This document shows positions 8,626 to 17,363 of a stretch of DNA of 64,000 nt, piece after piece. This DNA is from G963665185 sp049723905 (GTDB taxonomy: Bacteria; Desulfobacterota; Desulfovibrionia; Desulfovibrionales; Desulfovibrionaceae): the NCBI RefSeq assembly GCF_049723905.1, contig NZ_JBJKFD010000001.1:744001-808000 (forward strand), written 5' to 3'. A model generated the notes under the pieces. The model had not been told where the DNA came from. It worked only from the letters and a program-made list of their open reading frames with translations, and did no database searches. The stretch's first letter is position 1. Each line of letters begins with the position of its first letter. The translations under genes were made by a program, and so were the position numbers.

Positions 8626-8661
8626 AACGCCCCGTGAGGCATGATGTCCAAACGGGGCGTT
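8626..8661 (-). terminator. Likely terminator of the sugar ABC operon
   Basis: AACGCCCCG and CGGGGCGTT form a 9-base stem with an 18-base loop, just after the isomerase stop codon at 8680. The T-run after it on the minus strand is short (TTTCTTAT), so this is a moderate call. Confidence 0.5.
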
Positions 8662-8679
8662 CATGTTTTCAAATCAAGG

Positions 8680-9351
8680 CTAAACAAATTGAGGGTAGTC
8701 CGTAACCAACAAGTGCACCGGAGCCTCGTCCTCCTCAAGAGCAGGGAAACGCGGCAGAGTCTGCTGAAAATGATTGTCCGTATTATCATCATTGACGGAA
8801 CTAACTTCTCCTACAAGGACTTTGCCTTTCCCCGCCTCGCCGTAAAACTTGTGGTACATCCCGCGCTCCAGGGTAATGCTTTCTCCCGGCTGCAGAATGA
8901 TTGTACCTCCCGGCTCAACCACATGGGGAATTCCATCAACAAGAACGGTCAGCGGCTGGTCCGATAAATTTTCTTCGGCATCCGAACCGTACAGCTCAAT
9001 AACAAGGTTTCCCCCACCCCGATTTATAATATCTTCCATCTTGGTCCAATGGAAATGCATGGGACAGACCTGCCCTTCCCTTACAATCATAATTTTTTCG
9101 GCATAGGGTTTCGGGTGTTTCAAAGACAGGTTTCCATTGCGGATGGTAAATAAAATCAGCCCGGTGGATTCAAAATCATTTTGTCCATAGTCTGTCAGGT
9201 CCCACCCAAGCATATTCTGGACGATTTCCAAATCGCCCTTCCCCTTCCAGTCTCCCGGCCCCCAAAAAGCCCAAGGAGGAAGATGAAAGCTATGTGCTTT
9301 AAAAAAATCCTTGGCATCTGTTATCAACGCATTGATCTGACTACGTTTCAT
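8680..9351 (-). CDS. D-lyxose isomerase-like cupin (D-lyxose/D-mannose ketol-isomerase family)
   Basis: The 223-residue protein matches the cupin D-lyxose isomerase family, which interconverts lyxose/xylulose and usually mannose/fructose using a divalent metal. Visible features are WAFWGPGDWKGKGDLE, the metal-site block VCPMHFHWTKMEDIINRGGG with a His-x-His and a following Glu, and a later GMYHKFYGE with a His ligand. It is the last gene of an operon with a sugar ABC importer; the ATPase gene ends 31 bases upstream. The context therefore suggests that the imported sugar is isomerised, perhaps mannose to fructose. No sugar kinase is adjacent. Substrate assignment is inference. Confidence 0.8.
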   Translation of the reverse strand: MKRSQINALITDAKDFFKAHSFHLPPWAFWGPGDWKGKGDLEIVQNMLGWDLTDYGQNDFESTGLILFTIRNGNLSLKHPKPYAEKIMIVREGQVCPMHFHWTKMEDIINRGGGNLVIELYGSDAEENLSDQPLTVLVDGIPHVVEPGGTIILQPGESITLERGMYHKFYGEAGKGKVLVGEVSSVNDDNTDNHFQQTLPRFPALEEDEAPVHLLVTDYPQFV

Positions 9352-9382
9352 CTCGATTCTCCAAGCAGAAAATTCGTGGTGT

Positions 9383-10504
9383 CTACCGAGCGGCTATCCT
9401 CAACTCGGTTTTTGGGTCAAAGAAAAGGGCTTTGGACATGTCCAAGGCCAAAGACATGGTCTCTCCAGCACGTTTTGCTAGATCCGGATGAACCCGACAA
9501 ACCACCTCTCGGTCGTTAAGCGTCGTATAGACCAGAGTATCAGGGCCGGTAGGCTCCACGACGTTTACCTCGCAATCCAAATGCGCAAGGCTTGCATCGT
9601 CTCTACCAACAAATCCAGCTGAAGCATGTTCGGGACGAATTCCCAGGATCAATTCTTGCCCGTCTATAAGCTCGGAGAGGGCTTCCTGTCCGCTAGAAAT
9701 CTTCACGGTAAAATCCTTCCCCGCCTTGTTACGAAGGATCACAGCAGCCTCATTGGCGCTGCGGACAACGGAAGCAGGAATAAAATTCATGGCCGGAGAG
9801 CCGATAAAACTTGCAACAAAAAGGTTGGCCGGTGTTTCATAGACCTCGCGGGGAGTTCCCACCTGTTGCACGATGCCGTCTTTGAGAATAGCGATACGAT
9901 CAGCCAGAGTCATAGCCTCGATCTGATCATGCGTCACATAGACGATGGTTGTATCCAGACGCTGATGCAATTTTTTGATTTCGGTCCGCATTTCAACACG
10001 CAATTTCGCGTCAAGGTTGGACAACGGCTCATCAAAAAGAAATACGGCAGGATTACGCGCTATGGCACGCCCCATGGCAACTCTCTGGCGTTGGCCGCCA
10101 GACAACTGCGACGGTTTACGATCCAACAAGTCCTCAATTTGAAGAATCCCAGCGACTTTAAGAATAACCTTTTCTATCTCATCCTTGGGGACTTTGCGGG
10201 TCTCAAGGCCAAAGGAAATATTCTTACGGACAGTCATGTTCGGGTACAAAGCGTAGGACTGAAAGACCATGGCTATGTCACGGTCTTTGGGAGCAACTTT
10301 GTTGACTACCCTTTCGCCAATACGGATTTCACCGGAAGTTATGCTCTCCAGTCCGGCAATAAGATTAAGCAATGTCGACTTCCCGCACCCCGAAGGCCCG
10401 ACGAGAACAAGGAACTCTCCGTGCACTGCATCTATGTTTATTCCCTTAAGTACCTCGACCGAGCCAAACGCTTTACAAACATCTTTGATCGTAAGTGAAG
10501 CCAT
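9383..10504 (-). CDS. Sugar ABC importer ATPase (MalK/UgpC/MsmX type)
   Basis: The 373-residue protein has a full ABC ATPase domain: Walker A GPSGCGKST, signature LSGGQRQRVAMGRA, Walker B VFLFDEPLSNLD and switch His in YVTHDQIEAMTL. The C-terminal third is the regulatory OB-fold (TOBE) domain typical of carbohydrate importers, with LILGIRPEHAS. It energises the permease pair encoded upstream and lies on the cytoplasmic face of the membrane. There is a 171-base gap to the upstream permease gene, in which I see no gene. Proteins of this class sometimes serve more than one importer. Confidence 0.93.
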   Translation of the reverse strand: MASLTIKDVCKAFGSVEVLKGINIDAVHGEFLVLVGPSGCGKSTLLNLIAGLESITSGEIRIGERVVNKVAPKDRDIAMVFQSYALYPNMTVRKNISFGLETRKVPKDEIEKVILKVAGILQIEDLLDRKPSQLSGGQRQRVAMGRAIARNPAVFLFDEPLSNLDAKLRVEMRTEIKKLHQRLDTTIVYVTHDQIEAMTLADRIAILKDGIVQQVGTPREVYETPANLFVASFIGSPAMNFIPASVVRSANEAAVILRNKAGKDFTVKISSGQEALSELIDGQELILGIRPEHASAGFVGRDDASLAHLDCEVNVVEPTGPDTLVYTTLNDREVVCRVHPDLAKRAGETMSLALDMSKALFFDPKTELRIAAR

Positions 10505-10675
10505 TTCTCTTCCTTTTATCTCCGCCCGAATGATTAAAACGAACCAGGCGCAATCTTATCTCAATTCCCTAATTAAAATCGCTAGATGCCCGTTGAAGGC
10601 CCCTAAAAATTCCAGCGACAGCTCCGAACTCTTTGGTCCGTCGAGAGTAAATACGCTCAAGGGCAATGAGCAGAG

Positions 10676-11563
10676 CTAGCCTTTGACTGAGCCAGCCGTC
10701 AGGCCGCGTACGAAGTACTTCCCTGCCACGAAATAAACAAAGAGCGTAGGAGCGGCGGCTATTATGGCAGCTGCCATATCCACGTTATACTCCTTCACTG
10801 CCGACGATGTATTAACCAAATTGTTCAAAGCAACAGTGATAGGCTGTGTATCTCCAGTGGAAAAACACACGCCAAACAAAAAATCGTTCCATATCTGCGT
10901 CGTCTGCCAGATGATCGAAACCATTATAATCGGCAGAGAAATCGGAAGCATAATCCGCCAGAAGATACGAAAAAAACCGGCCCCATCTATACGAGCTGCT
11001 TTGACCAGCTCGTCGGGAACTGACACGTAAAAATTTCGAAAAAAAAGCGTGGTGAATGCTATACCGTAAACAACATGAACCAAAATCAGTCCGGTAATGC
11101 TCATGGACATGCCAAGAAAGCCCAAGGTTCGAGCCATCGGCAGCAATACAACCTGAAAGGGAATGAAGCATCCAACCAAAAGCATGGCAAAAAAAGTATC
11201 GCTTCCGCGAAATTTCCATTTGGCGAGCACGTATCCGTTGAAAGCACCAAGCAAAGAGGAAATAAGCACGGCTGGAACTACCATCTGCACCGAATTCCAG
11301 AAATACCCTTTAATGCCACCCTGCGTGGTTCCGATACGGGCTTCTCCCCAGGCTTTGGTCCATGCATCCAAGGACCATTCATGCGGCAAAGACATCAGTG
11401 TGCCTGTTCGAATGTCGTTCATCGTCTTGAAAGACGTGGTCAGCATAACAAATAAAGGAATAAGGAAATACAAGGCGAAAAGGATCAGTATCGTATAAAG
11501 AAAGGCTCTGGACAGCATGTCCGCCAGTGTGCGTTCCCTTACCGGGCCTGTAAAATTAGCCAT
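10676..11563 (-). CDS. Sugar ABC importer permease, MalG type
   Basis: The product is about 295 residues with six predicted membrane helices. It has the EAA loop DELVKAARIDGAGFFRIFWR that contacts the ATPase. The ATG at 11563 overlaps the end of the upstream permease gene by eight bases and has GGAG before it, so I prefer it to the longer frame at 11602. Its end, FVRGLTAGSVKG, is typical of MalG-type subunits. It forms a heterodimeric channel with the 11556-12458 product. Confidence 0.9.
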   Translation of the reverse strand: MANFTGPVRERTLADMLSRAFLYTILILFALYFLIPLFVMLTTSFKTMNDIRTGTLMSLPHEWSLDAWTKAWGEARIGTTQGGIKGYFWNSVQMVVPAVLISSLLGAFNGYVLAKWKFRGSDTFFAMLLVGCFIPFQVVLLPMARTLGFLGMSMSITGLILVHVVYGIAFTTLFFRNFYVSVPDELVKAARIDGAGFFRIFWRIMLPISLPIIMVSIIWQTTQIWNDFLFGVCFSTGDTQPITVALNNLVNTSSAVKEYNVDMAAAIIAAAPTLFVYFVAGKYFVRGLTAGSVKG

Positions 11564-12458
11564 TCTTTCTGCTCCGAAGTTCCGAATAAAGATACGGTAC
11601 AATAATGGCCATCACCATGAAAAACATCATCATTGCACTTGCTGCACCCAGTCCGAGCCTCCCCCGGGTAAAGGAGTAGTCGTACATGAATGTCGCCGGA
11701 ACATCTGAAGAGTACCCCGGTCCCCCCTGAGTCAACACCACAATAAGGTCAAAACTCTTTATGGCTATGTGGGTGAGAATGATGAACGAGCTGAAAAAAA
11801 CTGGACGCAACGAAGGAATGATAATTTTACGATAAATGCGCACCAATCCCGCACCGTCGACCTGAGCGGCTTTGATGATGGAGTCATCGATACCACGTAG
11901 TCCGGCAAGAAACATGGCCATGACAAATCCAGTCGACTGCCAGACTCCGGCAATAACCACTGTATATATGGCCATATCCGAGTTTACCAGCCAATCGAAA
12001 GTAAACGTGGAAAATCCCATCTGATGCATCAGATGCTCAAGACCCAGCCCTGGGTTGAGTATCCATTTCCAGGCCGTGCCCGTGACCACGAAAGAAAGCG
12101 CCAGAGGGTAGAGGTAAATCGTGCGCAGCACTCCTTCCATTCTTATTTTCTGATCCAAAAATATCGCCAAAAGCAGGCCGAGCATGGTGCAGATAAGAAT
12201 GAACAACACCCCGAAAACAAGTAGGTTTCCACAGGCTACCCACCATCGGTCAATGTGAACAAGCTTGCCGTACTGCATCAGCCCGGCAAACTTATACACA
12301 GGCAAAAAAGTTGACTTTGTAAGGGAAATATAAGCGGTCCAAATAATGAAGCCGTAAATGAAAACCACCATGGCAACGAAACTCGGAGCCACCACGACCT
12401 TCGGCAGAACGACTTCCATAAAACTGAAAAAACGAGATGACCCCGTGGCTGTACTCAT
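11556..12458 (-). CDS. Sugar ABC importer permease, MalF type
   Basis: The 300-residue product has about six membrane helices and the EAA loop DSIIKAAQVDGAGLVRIYRK. The N-terminal sequence (VVVAPSFVAMVVFIYGFIIW) and the short periplasmic segment resemble permeases of glucose/mannose-type importers, not the long MalF of maltose systems. It pairs with the MalG-type subunit that overlaps its 3' end. A terminator-like hairpin at 12501-12530 separates it from the binding-protein gene. Confidence 0.88.
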   Translation of the reverse strand: MSTATGSSRFFSFMEVVLPKVVVAPSFVAMVVFIYGFIIWTAYISLTKSTFLPVYKFAGLMQYGKLVHIDRWWVACGNLLVFGVLFILICTMLGLLLAIFLDQKIRMEGVLRTIYLYPLALSFVVTGTAWKWILNPGLGLEHLMHQMGFSTFTFDWLVNSDMAIYTVVIAGVWQSTGFVMAMFLAGLRGIDDSIIKAAQVDGAGLVRIYRKIIIPSLRPVFFSSFIILTHIAIKSFDLIVVLTQGGPGYSSDVPATFMYDYSFTRGRLGLGAASAMMMFFMVMAIIVPYLYSELRSRKNG

Positions 12459-12500
12459 AAACTTCTACTTTGCACGGTCAACGCACTCTTAAATTCTCGA

Positions 12501-12530
12501 TAAAAAAAGGGGCGGAAATTTCCGCCCCCT
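12501..12530 (-). terminator. Hairpin between the binding-protein and permease genes
   Basis: GGGGCGGAAATTTCCGCCCC is a perfect palindrome at 12509-12528, followed on the minus strand by a run of seven T. It lies just after the binding-protein stop at 12539 and before the permease start at 12458. It probably terminates part of the transcripts or protects the 3' end, giving more binding protein than permease. Confidence 0.7.
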
Positions 12531-12538
12531 GGTATCAA

Positions 12539-13801
12539 TTATTCGGTTTCAGCTTCCTTGACCGCAGCCGCCAATTTCTTGGCTGCTTCTTTCGCGGACA
12601 TATCGGAATTATAAAAGTTCGTGATTACGTCAAACATTGCCCCTCGGACAGCAGGATACACAGCCATTTCGTGTGCCATGCTGGGCTGCAGGGAACCGTC
12701 CGAAGCGGTGGCTTCGAACTCACTCATGGAACGATGGGCCACATCGTCGAATTTGGTACGATCAATACCAAAACGAACCGGAATGGAGCCCTTGTTCAGA
12801 TTAAAAACAGTCTGAAATTCTGGAGACAGAATAAGACGAGCCATGGTTTTCTGTGCTTCCTGAGCAGCCTTATCCTTGACCTTGAACATAATAAAGCTGT
12901 CCACGTTGAACAGATACGAATTACTCGTCCCAGGAACGGGAACGGCAACATAATCCACTCCGGGCGATTGGCCGGCAGCGGTGAATTCACCCTTTGCCCA
13001 GTCACCCATGAACTGCATGGCAGCCTGGCCCTTGATAACCATAGAGGTTGCGAGGTTCCAGTCACGCCCCGGGGCATTTTTGTCCGTGTACTTTTTGACA
13101 GTGCGGAGAGTTTCAAAAGCCTTCACCATGGTATCGCTGTCGATAGCCTTGGGATCAGCCTTAACCAGGGTATTTACATAAAAATCAACACCACCCACCC
13201 CAACTACGATAGATTCAAAAGCTGTGGCTTCCTGCCAATTCTGGCCGCCGAATGCCACGGGAATGAAACCGGCTTTTTTGATTTTGTCACTGGAAACTAC
13301 AAATTCATCCCATGTGGTGGGAATCTTTGCTTTAGCCTTGCGAAAAACTTCGGGGTTGCACCACATCCAGTTGATTTTGTGCACATTCACCGGCACGGCA
13401 ACCCAATGGCCGTCGTACTTCATAATCTTGGCCACCTGGGGAGGAACAAGCTTGTCCCAGTTGTTGGCTTTGGCTACATCGTCCAGGTTGGCTAGAACGC
13501 CCATTTCGGCCCACTGCTGAATCTGAGGCCCTTTAACCTGTGCAGCGGTCGGTGGATTACCGGAAACAGCACGAGATTTGAGCGCTGTCATCGCATTTGC
13601 GCCAGCGCCACCCGAAACTGCGAAATCTTTCCAGTCATGCCCTTCCTTTTTAAGCATGTCTTTGAGCACGCCTACGGCTGCTGCCTCACCACCGGAAGTC
13701 CACCAGTGCAACACCTCGACTTCTCCGGCCATGGCGGCGGAAACCCACAAGAAAGTAGCCACTACACATGTAGCAACCACTTTACTGGAAGTACGAATCA
13801 T
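12539..13801 (-). CDS. Sugar ABC importer periplasmic binding protein
   Basis: The product is about 420 residues with a signal peptide ending near VSAAMAGEVEVLHWW. It is a class-I-type carbohydrate binding protein (COG1653). Segments such as EVEVLHWWTSGGEAAAVGVL, WVAVPVNVHKINWMWCNPEVF and MVIKGQAAMQFMGDWAKGEF are like those of glucose/mannose binding proteins of the GtsA kind. The ATG at 13801 has GAGGAGG eight bases before it, better than the longer frame from 13816. It is the first gene of the importer operon. The exact sugar cannot be told from the sequence. Confidence 0.88.
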   Translation of the reverse strand: MIRTSSKVVATCVVATFLWVSAAMAGEVEVLHWWTSGGEAAAVGVLKDMLKKEGHDWKDFAVSGGAGANAMTALKSRAVSGNPPTAAQVKGPQIQQWAEMGVLANLDDVAKANNWDKLVPPQVAKIMKYDGHWVAVPVNVHKINWMWCNPEVFRKAKAKIPTTWDEFVVSSDKIKKAGFIPVAFGGQNWQEATAFESIVVGVGGVDFYVNTLVKADPKAIDSDTMVKAFETLRTVKKYTDKNAPGRDWNLATSMVIKGQAAMQFMGDWAKGEFTAAGQSPGVDYVAVPVPGTSNSYLFNVDSFIMFKVKDKAAQEAQKTMARLILSPEFQTVFNLNKGSIPVRFGIDRTKFDDVAHRSMSEFEATASDGSLQPSMAHEMAVYPAVRGAMFDVITNFYNSDMSAKEAAKKLAAAVKEAETE

Positions 13802-13903
13802 GTTTTGCCTCCTCAAAGTATATTGTTGCCAATAGTCGAACGCAAAATAAGTATGATAATTTGTTTTGGAAAAGGCATCAGGTGTTTGGATACAATGTTC
13901 CTA

Positions 13904-13933
13904 TTTTTACGACCAATACCCCGGAAAGGTCAA
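13904..13933 (-). promoter_or_regulatory. Possible sigma-70 promoter of the sugar ABC operon
   Basis: On the minus strand TTGACC (13933-13928) is followed 18 bases later by TAAAAA (13909-13904), about 100 bases upstream of the binding-protein start. Confidence 0.4.
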
Positions 13934-13985
13934 TAAAAAACCCCGGATAGGGCGTAATGCCTGGCTTTGCCAGCCCTCCGGGGTT
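13933..13985 (-). terminator. Terminator after the acyl-CoA synthetase gene
   Basis: A stem of AACCCCGGAGGGCTGGC with AGGGCG...ATCCGGGGTT-like partner sequence is followed on the minus strand by a run of T (TTTTTTATTG). It lies 26 bases after the synthetase stop. Its T-run abuts the -35 element of the next promoter. Confidence 0.65.
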
Positions 13986-14010
13986 AATTCAACATTATGA
14001 AAAAGAAAAA

Positions 14011-15678
14011 TTAAACTGCTGGGTTTGCCCTCTTCGAACATTCGGAAGCGACATACAAAAAACGCTTAATTTTCTGTGTAGGAGTCTTTTCAAAAGGCTC
14101 TTCCTGCTCGATAACCGTATGGACGTGGGAGTACTGAGCAAGATTCCTGTTCAGTCGGGTACGCAGATCTTCAAGAAAGACCATCACCTTGGATCGCATG
14201 GCCGACTCGATTGTCTTCACACTCTTAAGACACTCCTCAAGTCGTTCATAATCCAGATGCACTTTGGCAACCAGACGATTTCCCTGCTCATAAACCAAGG
14301 ACTCGAGGACACCATCGAACTCGTTCATTACAGCCTCGATCTCTTCCGGGTAGATATTCTCACCGCTGGGACCAATAATGACGTTCTTGAGCCTGCCCTT
14401 GATGTACAGATACCCATCCTCGTTCATAACCCCGAGGTCACCGGTCTGCAACCAGCCGTCCTCGTCCATTACTTCGCAAGTAAGTTCTGGAGCTTTGTAG
14501 TAGCCCAGCATGATGTTGGGCCCGCGTACCCATATTTCCCCTTCACCCGTTTCCGGATCAGGATCGTGTATCTTCATTTCCACACCAGGAAGAACCGATC
14601 CGGTAGACCGGTAGCGGGTCTTGCAAGGTTCTACACCAGCCAACAATGGCGCAGTTTCCGTCATTCCGTAGCCCACGGCATAGGGGAAATGTGCTTCACG
14701 CAAAAAACGTTCAACATCCGGGGAAAGCGGTGCTCCGCCTATACAAAAGCAACGGAGGTTTCCACCAAATGTTTTTAACAGTTTTCGCCCTGCCAAGCGG
14801 TGCATGAGCTTGCGGCCAGCCGGCTTGCTGTAGGCCACACGTTTTGCAGTGGAAGCCGTCAATTCGGGAAGAATTCTACGCTTGTAAATTTTTTCAATAA
14901 TCAGCGGGACGCTTAGGATTAAAGAAGGCTTCACCTCGCCCATGGCCGCAACAAGCGATGTGGGGGTAGGAGGCCCGCTCAGATAGGATACATGAATTCC
15001 CATCAAGACCGGAAGCACAAGACCCAAGGTACACTCGTAGGTGTGCGCCAAGGGCAGTATCGAGAGCATACGCTCTGTGCCGCCAATGTTGATCAGTTCC
15101 TGCGCCTTGACGGCATTGAAAACGATATTTTTATGGGAAAGCATCACCCCTTTGGAGTGCCCGGTCGTGCCGGAGGTGTAGATGATAGCTCCCAGATCGT
15201 CTTCACCAATGTACGGTGCTTCATCCATTCCATCCTGCATTTCACTACAACAGGGACGAACGGACGAAGTGATCTCCAAGGAATTCACAGAAAAAACGGT
15301 GTGCAGTCCGGCAGTGGCTTCTTCTACTTTCCAAGACAACTTTTCCGAGACAAACAGCGCCTTGCTTTCAGAGTGCTCGAGAATATGTTGGATGGCAGAG
15401 GGGTGAAAATCCGGCAGAATAGGAACAACAACACAGCCGAGGGTCGTGATGGCGAAATAGGCGACACCCCAGTTTGGCATGTTTTCGCCTAAAATAGCGA
15501 TCTTATCGCCCATCCTGAAGCCCAGCCCGGCCAAACGACCGGCAAGCTCATGAACCTTTTCAACGAATTGACCATATGTCCCGGATTCTTCTCCTGCAAA
15601 AGAAAAACCCGCGTGGTGCGTATAGTTCTCTTCACAGTGACGAAGCACCACAGGCAGCGTATATTCGCTTATGAGCAT
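14011..15678 (-). CDS. AMP-forming acyl-CoA synthetase (long-chain fatty acid-CoA ligase type)
   Basis: The 555-residue protein is a member of the ANL adenylate-forming family. It has the P-loop IIYTSGTTGHSKGVMLSH, the A5 motif GYGMTETAPL, the A7 motif WLQTGDLGVMNEDGYLYIKG, and the A8-A10 region GRLKNVIIGPSGENIYPEEIE ending with TPTQKIKRF with the catalytic Lys. It would activate a fatty acid with ATP and load it on CoA. It is monocistronic, with its own terminator and 215 bases to fliM. Chain-length preference is not readable. Confidence 0.88.
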   Translation of the reverse strand: MLISEYTLPVVLRHCEENYTHHAGFSFAGEESGTYGQFVEKVHELAGRLAGLGFRMGDKIAILGENMPNWGVAYFAITTLGCVVVPILPDFHPSAIQHILEHSESKALFVSEKLSWKVEEATAGLHTVFSVNSLEITSSVRPCCSEMQDGMDEAPYIGEDDLGAIIYTSGTTGHSKGVMLSHKNIVFNAVKAQELINIGGTERMLSILPLAHTYECTLGLVLPVLMGIHVSYLSGPPTPTSLVAAMGEVKPSLILSVPLIIEKIYKRRILPELTASTAKRVAYSKPAGRKLMHRLAGRKLLKTFGGNLRCFCIGGAPLSPDVERFLREAHFPYAVGYGMTETAPLLAGVEPCKTRYRSTGSVLPGVEMKIHDPDPETGEGEIWVRGPNIMLGYYKAPELTCEVMDEDGWLQTGDLGVMNEDGYLYIKGRLKNVIIGPSGENIYPEEIEAVMNEFDGVLESLVYEQGNRLVAKVHLDYERLEECLKSVKTIESAMRSKVMVFLEDLRTRLNRNLAQYSHVHTVIEQEEPFEKTPTQKIKRFLYVASECSKRANPAV

Positions 15679-15893
15679 GAGACGCGTTTCCCCCCAATAA
15701 AAGAATCCTGATTGCTTTAGGTCTTTTACCTGTGAATTTCAAGAAATTTATAAGTCACATACTTGAAAGACTTCAAATAAAAAGAGAGCACAATTTTTCC
15801 GTAAAGGATGGAAACAATAGCCCAACCTCAAAAGGAAATCCGATCATCTCAAAAAAAGAAAGTATGAAGAAAACGAGTCTCTAGAATCGAAGG

Positions 15894-16874
15894 CTAATAC
15901 TTGGGCTCTTCCTCTCGGACAATTTCCACGGCTTGGTTGCTTTTGACCCGTCCTGGATTGACCCAAAATTTGCGGATGCCTTGTACATCAGCCTGGAGCA
16001 AGTCTTCATCGTCCGTGTCGAGCAGCAGAATGTCGCCGACTTCCAGGTTGAGCAGCTCACGTCCAGTTATGGTGGTCTTGCCGATGTTAACGACCATTTC
16101 GACAAGAATCTGCATCATCTCTTCTTTAAAACGGTTGGTCCATGCATGGTCTACTTCCAGCCGTTCCGACTGATAGGACGCATTGAGTTTGGAGCGAATG
16201 GGTTCGAACATGGAATATGGAAAACAACAAATCAGCGAGCCGATGGCATTCTCCAATTCCACCTCATAGGTCACGACCATGACCACATCGGAAGGAGGAA
16301 CAATAGCTGCGAACTGCGGGTTTACTTCTGACCGTATCAGTTCGATGTGTACCTCATGGACAGGGTTCCAGGCTTCCTCCATATTGCTCAGGCATATCTT
16401 GACCACCCGGTCGATAAGCCCCTGCTCAATGGCTGTAAAATCACGCCCTTCAACTTTGGGTTGTCCCCCTGCGCCACCAAGAAAATTCTCCACAAGGGAA
16501 AAGACCAGACGGGAGTCGACGACCAGGATGGCATTGCCACGCAACGGATCCATCTTGAAAATATTGATGCTGGTAGGAACAGGAAGAGAACGCATGAAGT
16601 CCCCAAACTTGGACATATCCAACGAAATGGGGTTTACATCCACCCTCTTACGCATGGCTGTAGCCATGGAGTTGGTAAACAGTCTGGAAAAACGGTCATT
16701 AATGATTTCCATGACCGGCATGCGGCCACGGATAATACGGTCCTGGTTGGACAGGTCGAATGGTACGGCACCGGAATCATCCTCATCCGGTATGTCTGCC
16801 TCGGCTTCGACCTCACCGCCGGTCAGCCCCCTAAGGAGGGCATCGACCTCATCCTGTTGCAGAATCTTTCCCAT
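15894..16874 (-). CDS. fliM: Flagellar motor switch protein FliM
   Basis: The 326-residue product starts with MGKILQQDEVDALLRG, the conserved CheY-P binding peptide of FliM. A middle CheC-like domain follows (GRMPVMEIINDRFSRLFTNS). The C-terminal SpoA/FliN-like domain (GRELLNLEVGDILLLDTDD) ends the protein. FliM forms the C-ring that sets rotation direction. The gene stands apart from other flagellar genes here, between a metabolic gene and a lipoprotein gene. Confidence 0.95.
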   Translation of the reverse strand: MGKILQQDEVDALLRGLTGGEVEAEADIPDEDDSGAVPFDLSNQDRIIRGRMPVMEIINDRFSRLFTNSMATAMRKRVDVNPISLDMSKFGDFMRSLPVPTSINIFKMDPLRGNAILVVDSRLVFSLVENFLGGAGGQPKVEGRDFTAIEQGLIDRVVKICLSNMEEAWNPVHEVHIELIRSEVNPQFAAIVPPSDVVMVVTYEVELENAIGSLICCFPYSMFEPIRSKLNASYQSERLEVDHAWTNRFKEEMMQILVEMVVNIGKTTITGRELLNLEVGDILLLDTDDEDLLQADVQGIRKFWVNPGRVKSNQAVEIVREEEPKY

Positions 16875-16994
16875 ATCCTACCCGATTACTCCTCGTCAGC
16901 TGCTGCCTTTCGTACCCAGCTATTATTGATATACGGCTCAGCCTTGTTTTTCAAGACATGAACTACCATACGTCATATCGGCCAACAGCCATTA

Positions 16995-17363
16995 TTATTT
17001 AGCTTTTCCCAAGGGCAACTCATCTAAAAACTCAAAATCAACCACTCTGCCTTTGGAATCTGTGGAAACCCGAACGTAGTCTGCATCCTTATTCCCAATA
17101 TCTATCGGGCGGATTCTCCAAACAAAATAGTATGTTCCGGCTTGTTGAGCGTCCACATCAACCTGGCGCCACAAGTAATGATCGCCGGTGTTGGCATCAT
17201 AGGCTGTTTCCATGGGAAGTCTGTAATTCCTCACAGCCTGAATGTCCTGCCCTTTGAGATCATTCAGCTCATCCGTCAAGGAACGCTGCTGTGTTGAGGC
17301 ACAGCCGAAACTAAAACTCATCACCGCCAAGGTCAAAAGCGAAAAAAGTGCCATACGAACCAT
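16995..17363 (-). CDS. Small putative lipoprotein of unknown function
   Basis: From the ATG at 17363, which has GGAGG just upstream, the product is about 122 residues. It begins with a lipoprotein signal sequence, LLTLAVMSFSFGCAS, whose Cys would be lipidated. The mature part is short and polar, with YYFVWRIRPIDIGNKDADYVRVSTD. I recognise no family. The pattern of a short secreted beta-rich domain is like outer-membrane-associated SmpA/OmlA-type or similar lipoproteins, but I cannot claim membership. The longer frame from 17423 lacks an RBS. Confidence 0.65.
   Translation of the reverse strand: MVRMALFSLLTLAVMSFSFGCASTQQRSLTDELNDLKGQDIQAVRNYRLPMETAYDANTGDHYLWRQVDVDAQQAGTYYFVWRIRPIDIGNKDADYVRVSTDSKGRVVDFEFLDELPLGKAK

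Noticed and set aside
12470..13495. A 341-codon plus-strand frame opposite the sugar-binding-protein gene
   Set aside because: The opposite strand has a signal peptide, family motifs and a good ribosome-binding site; this frame has none.
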